A stretch of 64,000 nt of DNA. Source: Geobacillus thermocatenulatus (GTDB lineage Bacteria; Bacillota; Bacilli; Bacillales; Anoxybacillaceae). Position 1 is the first letter of the stretch. Every line of letters begins with the position of its first letter. The translations under genes and the position numbers were made by a program. Under the pieces are notes generated by a model. It had not been told where the DNA came from. It ran no database searches and was given only the letters and a program-made list of their open reading frames with translations. Shown here piece by piece: positions 8,609 to 17,555 of this stretch. The stretch spans positions 1,675,164 through 1,739,163 of the forward strand of contig NZ_NEWK01000002.1 of assembly GCF_002217655.1 (NCBI RefSeq), in the 5' to 3' direction.

Positions 8609-9499
8609 TCACCCGACATGTTCGCTTTCTTCGATTCCAAACAGCTCGTCAAACGGTTTCTCCTGCGCTTTTTTCAACACTTCCATCCTCGCTGCCAGTT
8701 GGCGGGCGGTGAAATTCATGATGTCGGCATGATGGTCGGGGCCGAACATCGAATCTTGGGCCGCCGCCTCTTCGTTGAGCTTCACTGCAAGCGGGGCGAG
8801 CTCCTCCATTTTTTTCATCACCACTTGCAAAAGATGCGGATGTTCCCTAATGAGCCGCTGAAGCAGAAACGTACCATACGCGATATGACGGGATTCGTCC
8901 TTTTTCAAATAGCCGATCCCTTTCAACAGCCCAGGCATGACCCTCATTTGTTCGAGTGATTTATAAAAACCATAATAACCCGTTTCCGCCAACACCCCTT
9001 CGACAAACATGTTGTATACGACCGATGCCTCAGCAATCGCCTCGGGGGACGAGTCATGTTCAAGCCGTCCCATCGCCGACGGCAAAATGTCGTTGAAAAT
9101 CATGTGATACGTTTCGGAATGGTAATGGGACAAATCTTCTTTGACGCCGAGCGCATTGAGCACGAGACGGAAAAACTCGGTATGTTTCGCCTCCTCGAAC
9201 AAAAAGGTGGTTAAGTACATCTCCTCCTCGATCCGCCCCTCTTTGGCGACGACCATCAAAAGCGGCAACAAATCGCGCGTCACCGCCTCTTCGCCCGCCT
9301 GAAACTGGGCGATGAGCCTTAATATCCCCTCCTTCATCTGAACAGGGAGCGTCTCCCAATCTTTCACATCTTGCGTCAAGTCAATGTCCGCCGGATTCCA
9401 CACCCCCAACCGCTTTGCCTTTTGGTAGAGCCGAAATGGGAACGAATCTTCCTGCAGCCCGCGGCTGCCCGTCGTCACCAACGGTTGAGTCCGCCGCAC
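8609..9499 (-). CDS. R2-like ligand-binding oxidase (Mn/Fe R2lox)
   Basis: A 296-residue ferritin-like protein of the R2lox family, related to ribonucleotide reductase R2. From the GTG start, the metal ligands read as Glu70 (AGEEAV), Glu103-x-x-His106 (EEAKH), Glu167 and Glu202-x-x-His205 (DESRH). Val73 and Tyr162 occupy the positions of the Tyr-Val ether cross-link that characterises R2lox. The family binds a Mn/Fe cofactor and a long-chain fatty-acid-like ligand in a hydrophobic pocket; the physiological substrate is unknown. AAAGGAG stands 8 nt before GTG 9499, and the longer frame to 9631 lacks such a site. The neighbours are aldehyde, alcohol and acyl-CoA dehydrogenases. Confidence 0.93.
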   Translation of the reverse strand: MRRTQPLVTTGSRGLQEDSFPFRLYQKAKRLGVWNPADIDLTQDVKDWETLPVQMKEGILRLIAQFQAGEEAVTRDLLPLLMVVAKEGRIEEEMYLTTFLFEEAKHTEFFRLVLNALGVKEDLSHYHSETYHMIFNDILPSAMGRLEHDSSPEAIAEASVVYNMFVEGVLAETGYYGFYKSLEQMRVMPGLLKGIGYLKKDESRHIAYGTFLLQRLIREHPHLLQVVMKKMEELAPLAVKLNEEAAAQDSMFGPDHHADIMNFTARQLAARMEVLKKAQEKPFDELFGIEESEHVG

Positions 9500-9782
9500 G
9501 GTCACCACTCCTTTGCTTTTTTTTGAATGCTGGCTGGATGTTGCACTTCTGGATGGATGGACTATGAGGACGATCAATCGATGTAAGGGCTTACAAATAG
9601 ACTGTCGAAACAATCGGCAGGTTGCTGGCAAAGAGGCAGGTTGTACAAATGACCGAATCGTTGTGAATAGTCACTCATTTTCTCTCATTCTAGCAATCTT
9701 CCCTCCCTTCCGTCAACGAAAAGCGAGTGACATTTCTCGACAGGCATCAAGAGAGAGGGACAAGTCACCAACACGATCATAT
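9500..9782 (-). promoter_or_regulatory. Upstream region of the R2lox gene with cre-like and FadR-box-like sites
   Basis: No gene is visible here. A 14-bp palindromic cre-like sequence TGTAAGCCCTTACA lies at 9582-9595 and differs from the CcpA consensus at one central base. A second site at 9664-9677 reads TGAGTGACTATTCA on the minus strand and matches 13 of the first 14 positions of the Bacillus FadR operator (TGAATGAMTANTCATTCA). Both lie 80-180 nt upstream of the GTG start, suggesting carbon-catabolite and fatty-acid-responsive control. I saw no sigma-54 promoter here. Confidence 0.45.
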
Positions 9783-9815
9783 AAAAACACCGCCTGCTGT
9801 CAGCAGACGGCGTTT
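9783..9815 (-). terminator. Terminator after the acyl-CoA dehydrogenase gene
   Basis: A stem of about 12 bp (AACGCCGTCTGCTG with its partner) around a 4-nt loop is followed by TTTTT on the minus strand, four bases past the acyl-CoA dehydrogenase stop codon. Confidence 0.85.
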
Positions 9816-9818
9816 CGG

Positions 9819-10979
9819 TCAGACCCGCACTTTTCCGTATTCTTTCCGCAGTTCGCTCGCAATGATGTTGCGCTGGATTTCCGAGGTGCCTTCGTAAATT
9901 TTCGTAATGCGGGCATCGCGGAAGTAACGTTCGATCGGGTAGTCTTTCATGTAGCCGAGGCCGCCGTGGATTTGCACGGCCATGTCAGCGATTTTGTTGT
10001 ACACCTCCGAACCGAACAGCTTCGCGATGGCTGCTTCTTTGACGACGCGCATTTTTTGGTCGACCATCCAGGCGACGCGGTAAACGGTTGAGCGCAGCAC
10101 TTCGATCAACATGCTCATTTCCGCCAGCATATGCTGGATCGCTTGCTGCTCGATGATCGGCTTGCCGAACTGTTCGCGCTGTTCGGCGTATTCCATGCAG
10201 TATTCTAAGAGGCGGATGCACGAACCGAGGTTGCGGGCGGCGAGACCGGCGCGGCCGTTGGCGAGGATTTTGAGAGCGTTGACATATCCCTCGCCTTCTT
10301 TTCCGAGCACGTTTTCGACCGGCACTTCCAAGTTGTCAAAAAACAGCTCGGCTGAATGCGATCCGCGCAGCCCCATTTTCCGCTCCACTTTTCCGACGAT
10401 AAAGCCAGGGAAATCTTTTTCCACAATAAACGAGGTAATGCCTTTCGGGCCTTTTGACGGATCGGTGACCGCCATCACCGTAAACACGTGGGCGTCGACA
10501 GCATTCGTAATGTAATGCTTCGAGCCGTTAATGATGTACCGGTCGCCTTTGCGGACAGCAGTCGTTTTGATCGCGGCGGCGTTTGAGCCCGCGCTCGGTT
10601 CGGTCAGAGCGAAGGCGCCGATCCATTCGCCTGTCGCCATTTTCGGCAAGTAGCGCTGCTTTTGTTCTTCCGTGCCGAGCTCGACAATGCCGACCGTGCC
10701 GATGCCTGTATGGGCGCCAATTAGCGTCGTATAGCCGTTATGCGTTTTGCCGAGTTCCTCGTAAATGGCGCATTTGCCGACCATCGACAGCCCAAGGCCG
10801 CCGTATTCTTCTGGGATGCTTAAGCCGAACAGCCCCATGGCTTTCGATTTTTCAATAATGTCTTCCGGAATGTGGTCGTTTTCTTCAATGTCCATGGCCA
10901 CCGGTTCCACGACTTCTTTCACAAATTTACGGACATTTTCTTTTAAAAATTCAATCTCGGCTGGCAATGTAAAATCCAT
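9819..10979 (-). CDS. Acyl-CoA dehydrogenase
   Basis: A 386-residue FAD-dependent dehydrogenase introducing the 2,3-double bond in acyl-CoA thioesters. It shows the family signatures [19 protein letters not shown] (substrate/FAD loop) and [23 protein letters not shown] near the C-terminus. The catalytic-base position Glu363 lies in YEGTSEIQR. The ATG at 10979 is preferred over the upstream in-frame start at 11042 because GGGAGGGG precedes it and the family begins at MDFTLP. The start overlaps the end of the sigma-54 regulator gene by 29 nt, so the two are translated from one message and the dehydrogenase is the probable output of that regulator. Chain length or branched substrate is not determinable here. 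Confidence 0.94.
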   Translation of the reverse strand: MDFTLPAEIEFLKENVRKFVKEVVEPVAMDIEENDHIPEDIIEKSKAMGLFGLSIPEEYGGLGLSMVGKCAIYEELGKTHNGYTTLIGAHTGIGTVGIVELGTEEQKQRYLPKMATGEWIGAFALTEPSAGSNAAAIKTTAVRKGDRYIINGSKHYITNAVDAHVFTVMAVTDPSKGPKGITSFIVEKDFPGFIVGKVERKMGLRGSHSAELFFDNLEVPVENVLGKEGEGYVNALKILANGRAGLAARNLGSCIRLLEYCMEYAEQREQFGKPIIEQQAIQHMLAEMSMLIEVLRSTVYRVAWMVDQKMRVVKEAAIAKLFGSEVYNKIADMAVQIHGGLGYMKDYPIERYFRDARITKIYEGTSEIQRNIIASELRKEYGKVRV

Positions 10980-13014
10980 CCTCTTCCCCTCCCTGTGATT
11001 CGATTCCGTATTTTCGCGCCTTGCGCACAAGGGTCGACGCATCGACGCCTAACAGCTTGGCCGCACGCCGATACGTGCGCGCGCGACGGAGCGCCTCGAT
11101 GATGAGCTGGCGCTCGACGTCCGCCACCGCTTGTTTGAGCGGGACGATCCCCCCGACTGACACCGGATTGGCGGCCGACAGCGGCTCGAGGTGAAGCCAT
11201 TTCGTCACATGGTCTTCGTCAACGATCGGCGAGGCAGAGGTCACAAACATGCGCTCAATGGCGTTGACGAGCTCGCGGACGTTCCCCGGCCAATGGTAGT
11301 CCATCATCGCCGCCAGCGCCCTGTCAGTAAAGACAAGCGGTTTTTGATACTTTTCCGCAAACCGTTTTCGGTAATGGTCAACCAAGAGCGGGATGTCTTC
11401 TTTCCGGTCGCGCAGCGACGGAATGGCGATTGGCATGACGTTCAGCCGGTAAAACAAATCGGCGCGAAACCGCCCAGCGGCGACAAGCTCCTCAAGCGGC
11501 TTGTTCGTCGCGGCGATGACACGCACATCGATCCGCTTCGGTGCCTCCGCCCCCAACCTCATGATTTCCATCGACTGCAACACGCGAAGGAGCTTCACTT
11601 GCAAGTGAAGCGGAATTTCACTGATTTCATCGAGGAAAATCGTCCCGCCGTCGGCCTGCTCAAAGTAGCCTTTTTTTCCTTTTTTCGCCGCGCCGGTGAA
11701 CGCGCCCGGCTCGTAGCCGAACAGCTCAGACTCCATCAACGTCTCCGGGATCGCCCCACAGTTCACTTTGACAAACGGTTTTTGGCTGCGGGCGCTCTGC
11801 CTCCAGATGAAGTTCGCCAGTTCTTCCTTGCCGGTGCCCGATTCTCCGGTCAAAAGCACGGTGACATCCACGGCTGCTGCCTGGCGGGCAATGGCGATCA
11901 CGTGTGCCATCGCCGACGCCCGATAAATCAGCTCATCACCTTCCTGCCGGCTTAACGTATGAAGGAGCCGTTTCGTCTCCTCAAGTTCGGCGCGAAGCTG
12001 CTCCATCTCAGTCATGTCTTTGACATACACGACAACCCGCTCGCTCCGGCCGCCTTCCTCAATGATCGGCACCGCGGAGACGATCAACGCATTGCCGGTT
12101 TCTGGCCCTTGATGAAGCATTGAGCACGGCTGGCAGCGATCAAGCGCCTGGCGCACAACTTGGTCGAGCGGAGCGGGGATGCGCCCTTGTCCCGCATCTG
12201 GGAACAGGGCAGCCCATTTTTGATTTTGCCGGGTGATCGCCCCGCGGCGATTCGTGATGGCGATGCCGTCGCCCGCCCCATCCATCACCGTCTGCAGCTC
12301 GTTGGCAATGCGCTTCACCGTCTCAAGCTCGCTCGAGATGAATTCGATCTCAGAAATGTCTTGAAACACCCCGATGGCGCCGACGACCTTCCCACCGTCG
12401 ATAATCGGCGACCGGTTCGTAATATAGACGCGCTTGCCGACGCGGTATTTTTCTGTACACCCTTGGCCGGTGCGCACCACATCGAGCAGGCCGGACGGCA
12501 CGACAACATCCGTCAAAAACCGCCCGAGCGCCTCTTCCTTCGTCGTCCGCGCCATCCGTTCCGCGGCCGGATTGATCGAGGTAATGCGCCCTTTTGCATC
12601 GATCGACAAAATGCCGTTATGAGCGGCGTTGAACATGGCGTCCAACTGTTTTAAGCGAAGACGGGACGCCTTTGCATACGCCGCCAAATACTGCTCTTTT
12701 GTCAATAGACCGACCAGGCGGCCGCTCTCATCAACGACGGCGCGGAGCGGACTGCCGCCAAATTCGACCTCCTCAAGGCGCGCATGGGCTGGAAGCGGCT
12801 GCGGCAGCCGCATCACCTCACGCACCGTTTTGCGCCCCTGCACGAGGCCAAACAGCACGTCCTCGACCGCCACCACCCCGACCATCCCCCCTTCGCTGTC
12901 GCATGCGATGGCCCCGGCAAGCCCTTGTTCGGCCAACGTGCGGGCCGCCTGCTCAAGGGAATCGCTTTCCCAAACAGCAGCGGTTGTTTTCCACATGATG
13001 TCTTCTATCGTCAT
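10951..13014 (-). CDS. Sigma-54-dependent transcriptional activator (CBS-PAS-PAS-AAA+-Fis)
   Basis: A 687-residue enhancer-binding protein. Two CBS motifs cover about 1-115, PAS domains about 120-225 and 235-335, a short coiled coil 335-355, the AAA+ domain 360-595 and a Fis-type helix-turn-helix 645-680. Walker A is GESGTGKE (390-397), the sigma-54 contact loop GAFTGA is intact at 437-442, and Walker B is IFLDEI (459-464). CBS domains usually bind adenine nucleotides and PAS domains small ligands, so it probably integrates energy state with a metabolite signal. A perfect -24/-12 promoter and a palindrome array upstream indicate autoregulation, and the acyl-CoA dehydrogenase is translationally coupled to its end. 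The target pathway is inferred to be fatty-acyl or amino-acid-derived acyl-CoA oxidation. Confidence 0.94.
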   Translation of the reverse strand: MTIEDIMWKTTAAVWESDSLEQAARTLAEQGLAGAIACDSEGGMVGVVAVEDVLFGLVQGRKTVREVMRLPQPLPAHARLEEVEFGGSPLRAVVDESGRLVGLLTKEQYLAAYAKASRLRLKQLDAMFNAAHNGILSIDAKGRITSINPAAERMARTTKEEALGRFLTDVVVPSGLLDVVRTGQGCTEKYRVGKRVYITNRSPIIDGGKVVGAIGVFQDISEIEFISSELETVKRIANELQTVMDGAGDGIAITNRRGAITRQNQKWAALFPDAGQGRIPAPLDQVVRQALDRCQPCSMLHQGPETGNALIVSAVPIIEEGGRSERVVVYVKDMTEMEQLRAELEETKRLLHTLSRQEGDELIYRASAMAHVIAIARQAAAVDVTVLLTGESGTGKEELANFIWRQSARSQKPFVKVNCGAIPETLMESELFGYEPGAFTGAAKKGKKGYFEQADGGTIFLDEISEIPLHLQVKLLRVLQSMEIMRLGAEAPKRIDVRVIAATNKPLEELVAAGRFRADLFYRLNVMPIAIPSLRDRKEDIPLLVDHYRKRFAEKYQKPLVFTDRALAAMMDYHWPGNVRELVNAIERMFVTSASPIVDEDHVTKWLHLEPLSAANPVSVGGIVPLKQAVADVERQLIIEALRRARTYRRAAKLLGVDASTLVRKARKYGIESQGGEEDGFYIASRD

Positions 13015-13045
13015 CCCCCTGTCTCCCCTTCACTTTGTTTTGAAA

Positions 13046-13062
13046 AGCAAACTGCGTGCCAA
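13046..13062 (-). promoter_or_regulatory. Sigma-54 (-24/-12) promoter of the regulator-acyl-CoA dehydrogenase operon
   Basis: The minus strand reads TTGGCACGCAGTTTGCT, matching the sigma-54/SigL consensus (TTGGCAC-N5-TTGCW) at every defined position with the obligatory GG and GC 10 nt apart. It ends 32 nt before the start codon of the activator gene at 13014. It makes both the activator and the coupled acyl-CoA dehydrogenase sigma-54 dependent. Confidence 0.9.
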
Positions 13063-13122
13063 CAAATTAATCGTCTTATTATTCAGAAAAGTACATCTCC
13101 ATCATCCATCGTACCAAACCTT

Positions 13123-13228
13123 CCGTTGCAAAACAACAACAGTTTGTTGCAAAAAAACAACAACCATGCGGAATATGTTGCTTTTTTGCCATTCGGACCA
13201 CTACGGTTGTTGCGGTTTCGCAACAACC
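13123..13228. promoter_or_regulatory. Phased array of enhancer-type inverted repeats (TTGTTG-N8-CAACAA)
   Basis: Three dyads share the layout of a 6-bp half site, an 8-nt spacer and a complementary half site: 13123-13142 (CCGTTG/CAACAG), 13144-13163 (TTGTTG/CAACAA) and 13207-13226 (TTGTTG/CAACAA, extended to a perfect 10-bp stem at 13205-13228). A fourth half-conserved site lies at 13175-13194. The centres are 21, 31 and 32 bp apart, close to whole helical turns. They lie about 60-180 bp upstream of the sigma-54 promoter, the usual place for binding sites of the activator encoded next to it. Confidence 0.7.
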
Positions 13229-13424
13229 ATGGTGCAACAGGCTGCGCTTTCTAAGGATGCACCAACCGCAAATCCGTTCAAGCTGCGGGGTGAAACGCAG
13301 TAATATGCCTGTGAAATATAGTCCATGGCGCCTCAGCAATAGAGTTGCAGCGGCCGCACACCTTGTCCAGCCTGCTCTCCTTCTTTTTCCATCATAAAAC
13401 TTGTTTTTTCGATGAGAAAATTCA

Positions 13425-13452
13425 TTGTCTTTTTTAAGAATTTCGTTATAAT
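13425..13452 (+). promoter_or_regulatory. SigA promoter of the iron-siderophore importer operon
   Basis: TTGTCT (13425-13430) and TATAAT (13447-13452) are separated by 16 nt. The predicted start of transcription falls at the Fur-box-like sequence 12 nt downstream. Confidence 0.7.
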
Positions 13453-13464
13453 AAAGTTTGTTAA

Positions 13465-13479
13465 TGATAGTGATTTTCA
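13465..13479 (+). promoter_or_regulatory. Fur box
   Basis: TGATAGTGATTTTCA matches the 7-1-7 Fur consensus TGATAAT-N-ATTATCA at 12 of 14 defined positions. It lies immediately after the -10 element and upstream of the importer ATPase gene, a position suited to repression by iron-loaded Fur. Confidence 0.75.
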
Positions 13480-13511
13480 TTTTCTTAGTCCAAAAGGAGG
13501 TGCCGTGCTGC

Positions 13512-14303
13512 ATGGTTCGTTTGTATGCCGAGCAATTGACCGTCCGCTACGATGACCGGACGATTTTCGAGCATTTGTCCGTCCGCATTCCCGACCGACA
13601 AATCACCGCCATCATCGGGCCGAACGGATGCGGGAAGTCCACATTGCTCAAAACGCTCACCCGCATCATTTCCCCGCAATCGGGCGCAGTCATTTTAGAC
13701 GGCCAGGCGATTTCCCAGCAGCCGACAAAAGAATTGGCGAAAAAGATGGCCATTTTGCCGCAAATGCCAGAAGCGACAAGCGGACTGACCGTCGGCGAAC
13801 TCGTCTCATACGGCCGCTTTCCGTATCAAAAAGGATTCGGACGGCTGACGAAGCGGGATTATGAAGCGATTGACTGGGCGCTTGACGTCACCAAAACGGC
13901 CGACTTAAAGCACCGGCCGGTTGATGCGCTCTCGGGCGGGCAGCGGCAGCGCGTCTGGATCGCCATGGCGCTCGCCCAAGAGACCGACATCATCTTTTTA
14001 GACGAACCGACGACGTATTTGGACATCGCCCATCAACTTGAGGTGCTCGAGCTGCTTGAACGGCTGAACAAAGAAGAGAAGCGGACGATCGTCATGGTGC
14101 TCCACGATATCAACCAAGCGGCGCGGTTCGCCGATTATATGATCGCAATGAAAGCAGGAGCGATCGTCAAGGCTGGGACGAGCGAAGAGGTCGTCTGCCG
14201 CGGCGTGCTCCGCGATGTGTTCGGCATTGACGCCGACATCGGCCGCGATCCGCGGACGAACAAACCGATTTGCTTCACTTATCAATTGCTCAAGGAGGCT
14301 TAA
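13512..14303 (+). CDS. Iron(III)-siderophore ABC transporter, ATP-binding protein
   Basis: A 263-residue FecE/FhuC-type ATPase. Walker A GPNGCGKST is at 36-44, followed by a Q-loop (LPQM), the signature LSGGQRQR and Walker B IIFLDEPT. It energises import through the two FecCD permeases encoded further on. The start at 13512 follows AAAGGAGG at 13493-13500; the frame open from 13458 begins inside the Fur box and is rejected. Here the ATPase gene is first in the operon (ATPase - binding protein - two permeases). The Fur box in its leader indicates expression under iron starvation. Confidence 0.93.
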   Translation: MVRLYAEQLTVRYDDRTIFEHLSVRIPDRQITAIIGPNGCGKSTLLKTLTRIISPQSGAVILDGQAISQQPTKELAKKMAILPQMPEATSGLTVGELVSYGRFPYQKGFGRLTKRDYEAIDWALDVTKTADLKHRPVDALSGGQRQRVWIAMALAQETDIIFLDEPTTYLDIAHQLEVLELLERLNKEEKRTIVMVLHDINQAARFADYMIAMKAGAIVKAGTSEEVVCRGVLRDVFGIDADIGRDPRTNKPICFTYQLLKEA

Positions 14304-14309
14304 TTCATC

Positions 14310-15239
14310 ATGAGGAAAACATGGCTTTCTTTGCTGCTGGTGTTTGCGCTTGTGCTAAGCGCGTGCGGCAACACCAATAGCGGAAAAAAAGAGAACAACG
14401 CGGCATCATCCAAAAATGAAAAAGAAACGGTCACCTTTCAATCGGAAAACGGACCGGTCGAAATCCCCGCCCATCCGAAACGAATTGTCGCTCTATGGGG
14501 AGCTGCTTACATCGTGGCATTTGGAGTGCCGGTGGTCGGAGCGGATGCATGGTCCAAAGCGAGCCCCGTTCTGCAGGACAAGCTGAAAGATGCCGAAACG
14601 GTCAGCGAAGATGATATTGAAAAAATCATCTCATTAAAGCCGGACTTGATTGTCGGATTATCGACAACGAAAAATATCGACAAATTGAACAAAATCGCGC
14701 CGACGATCACCTTTACATATGAAAAATACAACTACCGCGATTTAATCTTGCAATACGCCAAGCTCGTCAATAAAGAAGACGAAGCGAAAAAATGGATAAA
14801 CGATTTTCAACAGCGGGCGCAGGAAGCTGGAAAGCAAATTCGAGCGAAAATCGGCGAAAACACGACAGTGACCGTTGCCGAGAATTTCGGCAAACAGCTG
14901 TACGTTTATGGACAAAACTGGGGACGCGGCACGGAAATTTTATATCAAGAAATGAAACTGAAAATGCCGAAAGCGGTTGAAGAGCACGCGCTAAAACCAG
15001 GGTATTACGCCGTTTCGCTTGAAGCGCTGCCGCAATTTGTCGGCGACTATCTCATCTTCTGCAAGTACACGGAAGGCGACAGCGACACTTCTTTCATGGA
15101 AACGAACACATTCAAAAACATCCCTGCTGTCAAAAACGGCCGCATGTTTGTCGCGGATTCAAAAGCATTCTACTTTAACGACCCGATCACACTCGAGTAC
15201 CAGCTCGATTTCTTTAAAAAGCACTTTTTAGGTCAATGA
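14310..15239 (+). CDS. Iron-siderophore substrate-binding lipoprotein
   Basis: A 309-residue extracellular binding protein. An N-terminal signal peptide ends in the lipobox LSAC with acylated Cys19, and a Ser/Asn/Lys-rich linker follows. The mature part has the periplasmic_binding_2 fold typical of FhuD/FepB/YclQ proteins, with HPKRIVAL at the start of the first lobe and a long central helix. The siderophore type cannot be deduced. It follows the ATPase gene by 6 nt with CAAGGAGG overlapping the ATPase 3' end. Confidence 0.93.
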   Translation: MRKTWLSLLLVFALVLSACGNTNSGKKENNAASSKNEKETVTFQSENGPVEIPAHPKRIVALWGAAYIVAFGVPVVGADAWSKASPVLQDKLKDAETVSEDDIEKIISLKPDLIVGLSTTKNIDKLNKIAPTITFTYEKYNYRDLILQYAKLVNKEDEAKKWINDFQQRAQEAGKQIRAKIGENTTVTVAENFGKQLYVYGQNWGRGTEILYQEMKLKMPKAVEEHALKPGYYAVSLEALPQFVGDYLIFCKYTEGDSDTSFMETNTFKNIPAVKNGRMFVADSKAFYFNDPITLEYQLDFFKKHFLGQ

Positions 15240-15309
15240 CCTTGACGACGGGGCGTCCAACCATGGATGTCCCGTCTGTTTCGTATACACAAAAAGGAGG
15301 AGAGAGACG

Positions 15310-16317
15310 ATGGAAGAGATGCGGCGCCCTTTGCCGTTTCGCTACACCTTTCCGCTATCCGTCCTCATCTTGGCCGCCGTTTGGTTCAGCTCCATGGCCA
15401 TCGGCGTAGCGGACACCACTTGGCGCGACGTATGGCAAGCCCTGTTTTCCGATCAGGAGGGCAAGACGCTTGATCTCATCCGAGAATTGCGCATTCCGCG
15501 CGAGACAGCAGCAGCAGCTGTCGGCGCTGGCCTCGCCGTCGCCGGAGCGATTATGCAGGGGATGACGCGCAATCCGCTCGCCGATCCGGGGCTTCTCGGC
15601 CTCACCGCGGGAGCGAATGCGGCGCTGGCCGCCACCCTTGCCTTTTTCCCTTCAGCCGGCTATATCGCCATCACCTTCGCTTGCTTGGCCGGCTCTGCTG
15701 CAGGCGCGGGGATGGTCTTTGGCATCGGCGCCGCCCGCAAAGGAGGGTTTTCACCGCTTCGCATCGTCTTGGCCGGCTCGGCTGTTTCAGCGCTTTTGTT
15801 CGCCATCGCCGAAGGAATCGGGCTGTATTTCCACATTTCCAAAGACGTCTCGATGTGGACGTCAGGCGGAGTCGCCGGCGTCTCATGGAATCAACTAGGA
15901 ATCATGATCCCTCTCGTTCTCGTCGGCTTAGGCATCGCCGTTGCGTTTTCACGCCAATTGACCATTTTGAGTCTAAGCGAAGATGTGGCTGTCGGGGTTG
16001 GGCAGAAAACATCGGTCGTCAAGGCTTGGTTGTTTTTCGTCGTGTTTTTGTTGACGGGAGCCTCGGTGGCCATTGCCGGCAACATCACCTTTATCGGCCT
16101 TATGATTCCCCACCTCGTAAGGGCGATCGCCGGCGCCGATTATCGCTTTATCATCCCTCTGTCCGCGGCCATCGGCGCTAGCGCCATGGTCATGGCTGAC
16201 ACGGCGGCGCGCACGATTTACGCGCCGTTTGAAACACCGGTAGCCGCCATCATCGCAGTCATCGGCCTGCCCTTTTTCCTATTCGTCGTGCGGAGAAAAG
16301 GGAGGGGATGGGAATGA
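15310..16317 (+). CDS. Iron-siderophore ABC transporter permease (FecCD family), first subunit
   Basis: A 335-residue membrane protein with about nine to ten helices and the FecCD signatures: RIPRETAAAAVGAGLAVAG near the start, GAIMQGMTRNPLADPGLLG, and the C-terminal ATPase-coupling region GNITFIGLMIPHLVRAIAG. AAGGAGGAG precedes the start. Its stop overlaps the next permease start (ATGA), so the two heterodimer halves are translationally coupled. Confidence 0.94.
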   Translation: MEEMRRPLPFRYTFPLSVLILAAVWFSSMAIGVADTTWRDVWQALFSDQEGKTLDLIRELRIPRETAAAAVGAGLAVAGAIMQGMTRNPLADPGLLGLTAGANAALAATLAFFPSAGYIAITFACLAGSAAGAGMVFGIGAARKGGFSPLRIVLAGSAVSALLFAIAEGIGLYFHISKDVSMWTSGGVAGVSWNQLGIMIPLVLVGLGIAVAFSRQLTILSLSEDVAVGVGQKTSVVKAWLFFVVFLLTGASVAIAGNITFIGLMIPHLVRAIAGADYRFIIPLSAAIGASAMVMADTAARTIYAPFETPVAAIIAVIGLPFFLFVVRRKGRGWE

Positions 16318-17303
16318 GAACACGCATGACATCGGTGTTAGGATGGCTCGCTTTGCTCATTTTCGCCACGGTCGCGGCGGCGCTGGGCACAGGCGAAGCG
16401 CCGCTCTCGTATGACCGCATCATCCCGACGCTGATCGGCAACGGTTCGATGCAAGAAGAGTTCATTTTGTTTTCTCTTCGCTTGCCGCGCATCGTGATTA
16501 CCTTGCTAGCCGGGATGGCGCTTGCTTTGTCGGGTGCGATTTTGCAAGGCATTACCCGCAATGACTTGGCCGACCCAGGCGTGCTCGGAATCAACGCTGG
16601 GGCTGGAGCGGGCGTGGCCCTATTCTTTTTATTTTTCCCGATCGACGCTGGCACCTTTGTGTACGCCATTCCGCTTGTTGCGTTCATAAGCGGCTTGTTG
16701 ACGGCAGGCGTCATTTACACGATTTCCTACAATCGAACAGTAGGGCTCCAGCCTGTGTCATTTGTGCTCACAGGCGTCGGGGTGTCGATGGCGCTCTCCG
16801 GGCTGATGATCGTGCTCATTTCTTCGACGGATCGGACAAAAGTCGATTTTATTGCCAAATGGCTGGCGGGAAACATTTGGGGCGATGATTGGCCATTTAT
16901 TTGGGCCATGCTGCCGTGGCTGGCGGCCGGCACATTGGCGGCATTGTATCGAGCCAAGAGTCTTAATATGTTACATTTGGGCGACCCCGTTTCAATCGGG
17001 GTCGGCGTCCACGTCCGCCGCGAGCGGCTCGTGCTGATGACTGCAGCCGTCGCCGTCGCTTCCACCGCCGTCTCTGTAACCGGAGGCATCTCCTTTATCG
17101 GCTTAATGGCGCCGCATATCGCCAAGCTGATCGTTGGCCCGCGCCATGAGCGGGTCATTCCGGCCTCCATGCTCATTGGCGGCTGGCTGCTGCTTGCGGC
17201 TGACACGATTGGGCGCAACGCCCTCGCCGAGCCGCTCCCCGCCGGGGTCATCGTCTCCTTGATCGGCGCCCCGTATTTCATTTACTTGTTGCTAAAACGC
17301 TGA
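16314..17303 (+). CDS. Iron-siderophore ABC transporter permease (FecCD family), second subunit
   Basis: A 329-residue FecCD permease with signatures RLPRIVITLLAGMALALSGA, QGITRNDLADPGVLGINAGAG and GGISFIGLMAPHIAKLIVG. The ATG at 16314 overlaps the upstream TGA as ATGA and lies 6 nt from GGGAGGGG, so it is preferred over the in-frame ATG at 16308, which abuts that site. It pairs with the preceding permease to form the membrane channel. It is the last gene of the importer operon. Confidence 0.94.
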   Translation: MRTRMTSVLGWLALLIFATVAAALGTGEAPLSYDRIIPTLIGNGSMQEEFILFSLRLPRIVITLLAGMALALSGAILQGITRNDLADPGVLGINAGAGAGVALFFLFFPIDAGTFVYAIPLVAFISGLLTAGVIYTISYNRTVGLQPVSFVLTGVGVSMALSGLMIVLISSTDRTKVDFIAKWLAGNIWGDDWPFIWAMLPWLAAGTLAALYRAKSLNMLHLGDPVSIGVGVHVRRERLVLMTAAVAVASTAVSVTGGISFIGLMAPHIAKLIVGPRHERVIPASMLIGGWLLLAADTIGRNALAEPLPAGVIVSLIGAPYFIYLLLKR

Positions 17304-17518
17304 TCGATCCGCTTTCGGCCAGCGACGGCAGCGGTCATTTCATCATCACAGTTGACCACCAAGGCCGTAAGAAAAGCGCAAAGCGCCCCCTATCAGCGAA
17401 GATCGCACAAGCCCCACCGAGGAGGATGTCGCCGCCGCAGTGTGGGGCGGAGCGATTCGAGCCGATGGCGCTTGGAGCTAAACAGTGCTCCACCTAATCG
17501 AAACACTTTCTTACCTTC
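17304..17518. other. Intergenic region with hairpins, possible mobile-element remnant
   Basis: No ORF is convincing. CAAGCCCCACC (17407-17417) and GTGTGGGGCGG (17440-17450) can pair imperfectly, and TGGAGC/GCTCCA form a 6-bp stem at 17472-17493. The compact GC-rich layout recalls the non-coding ends of IS200/IS605-type elements, but no terminal boundary or TnpB remnant can be identified. Either adjacent gene could also use part of it as a terminator. Confidence 0.3.
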
Positions 17519-17555
17519 CAAAAAGGCGCCGGCATCAGGACATCCGGCGTCTTTT
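17519..17555 (-). terminator. Terminator overlapping the end of the DedA-family gene
   Basis: GACGCCGGATG pairs with its partner ending GGCGCC across a short loop and is followed by TTTTT on the minus strand. It overlaps the last codons and stop of the DedA gene. Confidence 0.75.

Noticed and set aside
8609-9499. Ribonucleotide reductase beta subunit
   Set aside because: The ferritin-like ligands are shared, but the Val/Tyr cross-link positions, the missing radical-transfer tail and the absence of an alpha-subunit gene point to R2lox.
10951-11042. Acyl-CoA dehydrogenase start at 11042
   Set aside because: The upstream residues overlap the Fis helix-turn-helix coding region, and the family start MDFTLP at 10979 has GGGAGGGG before it.
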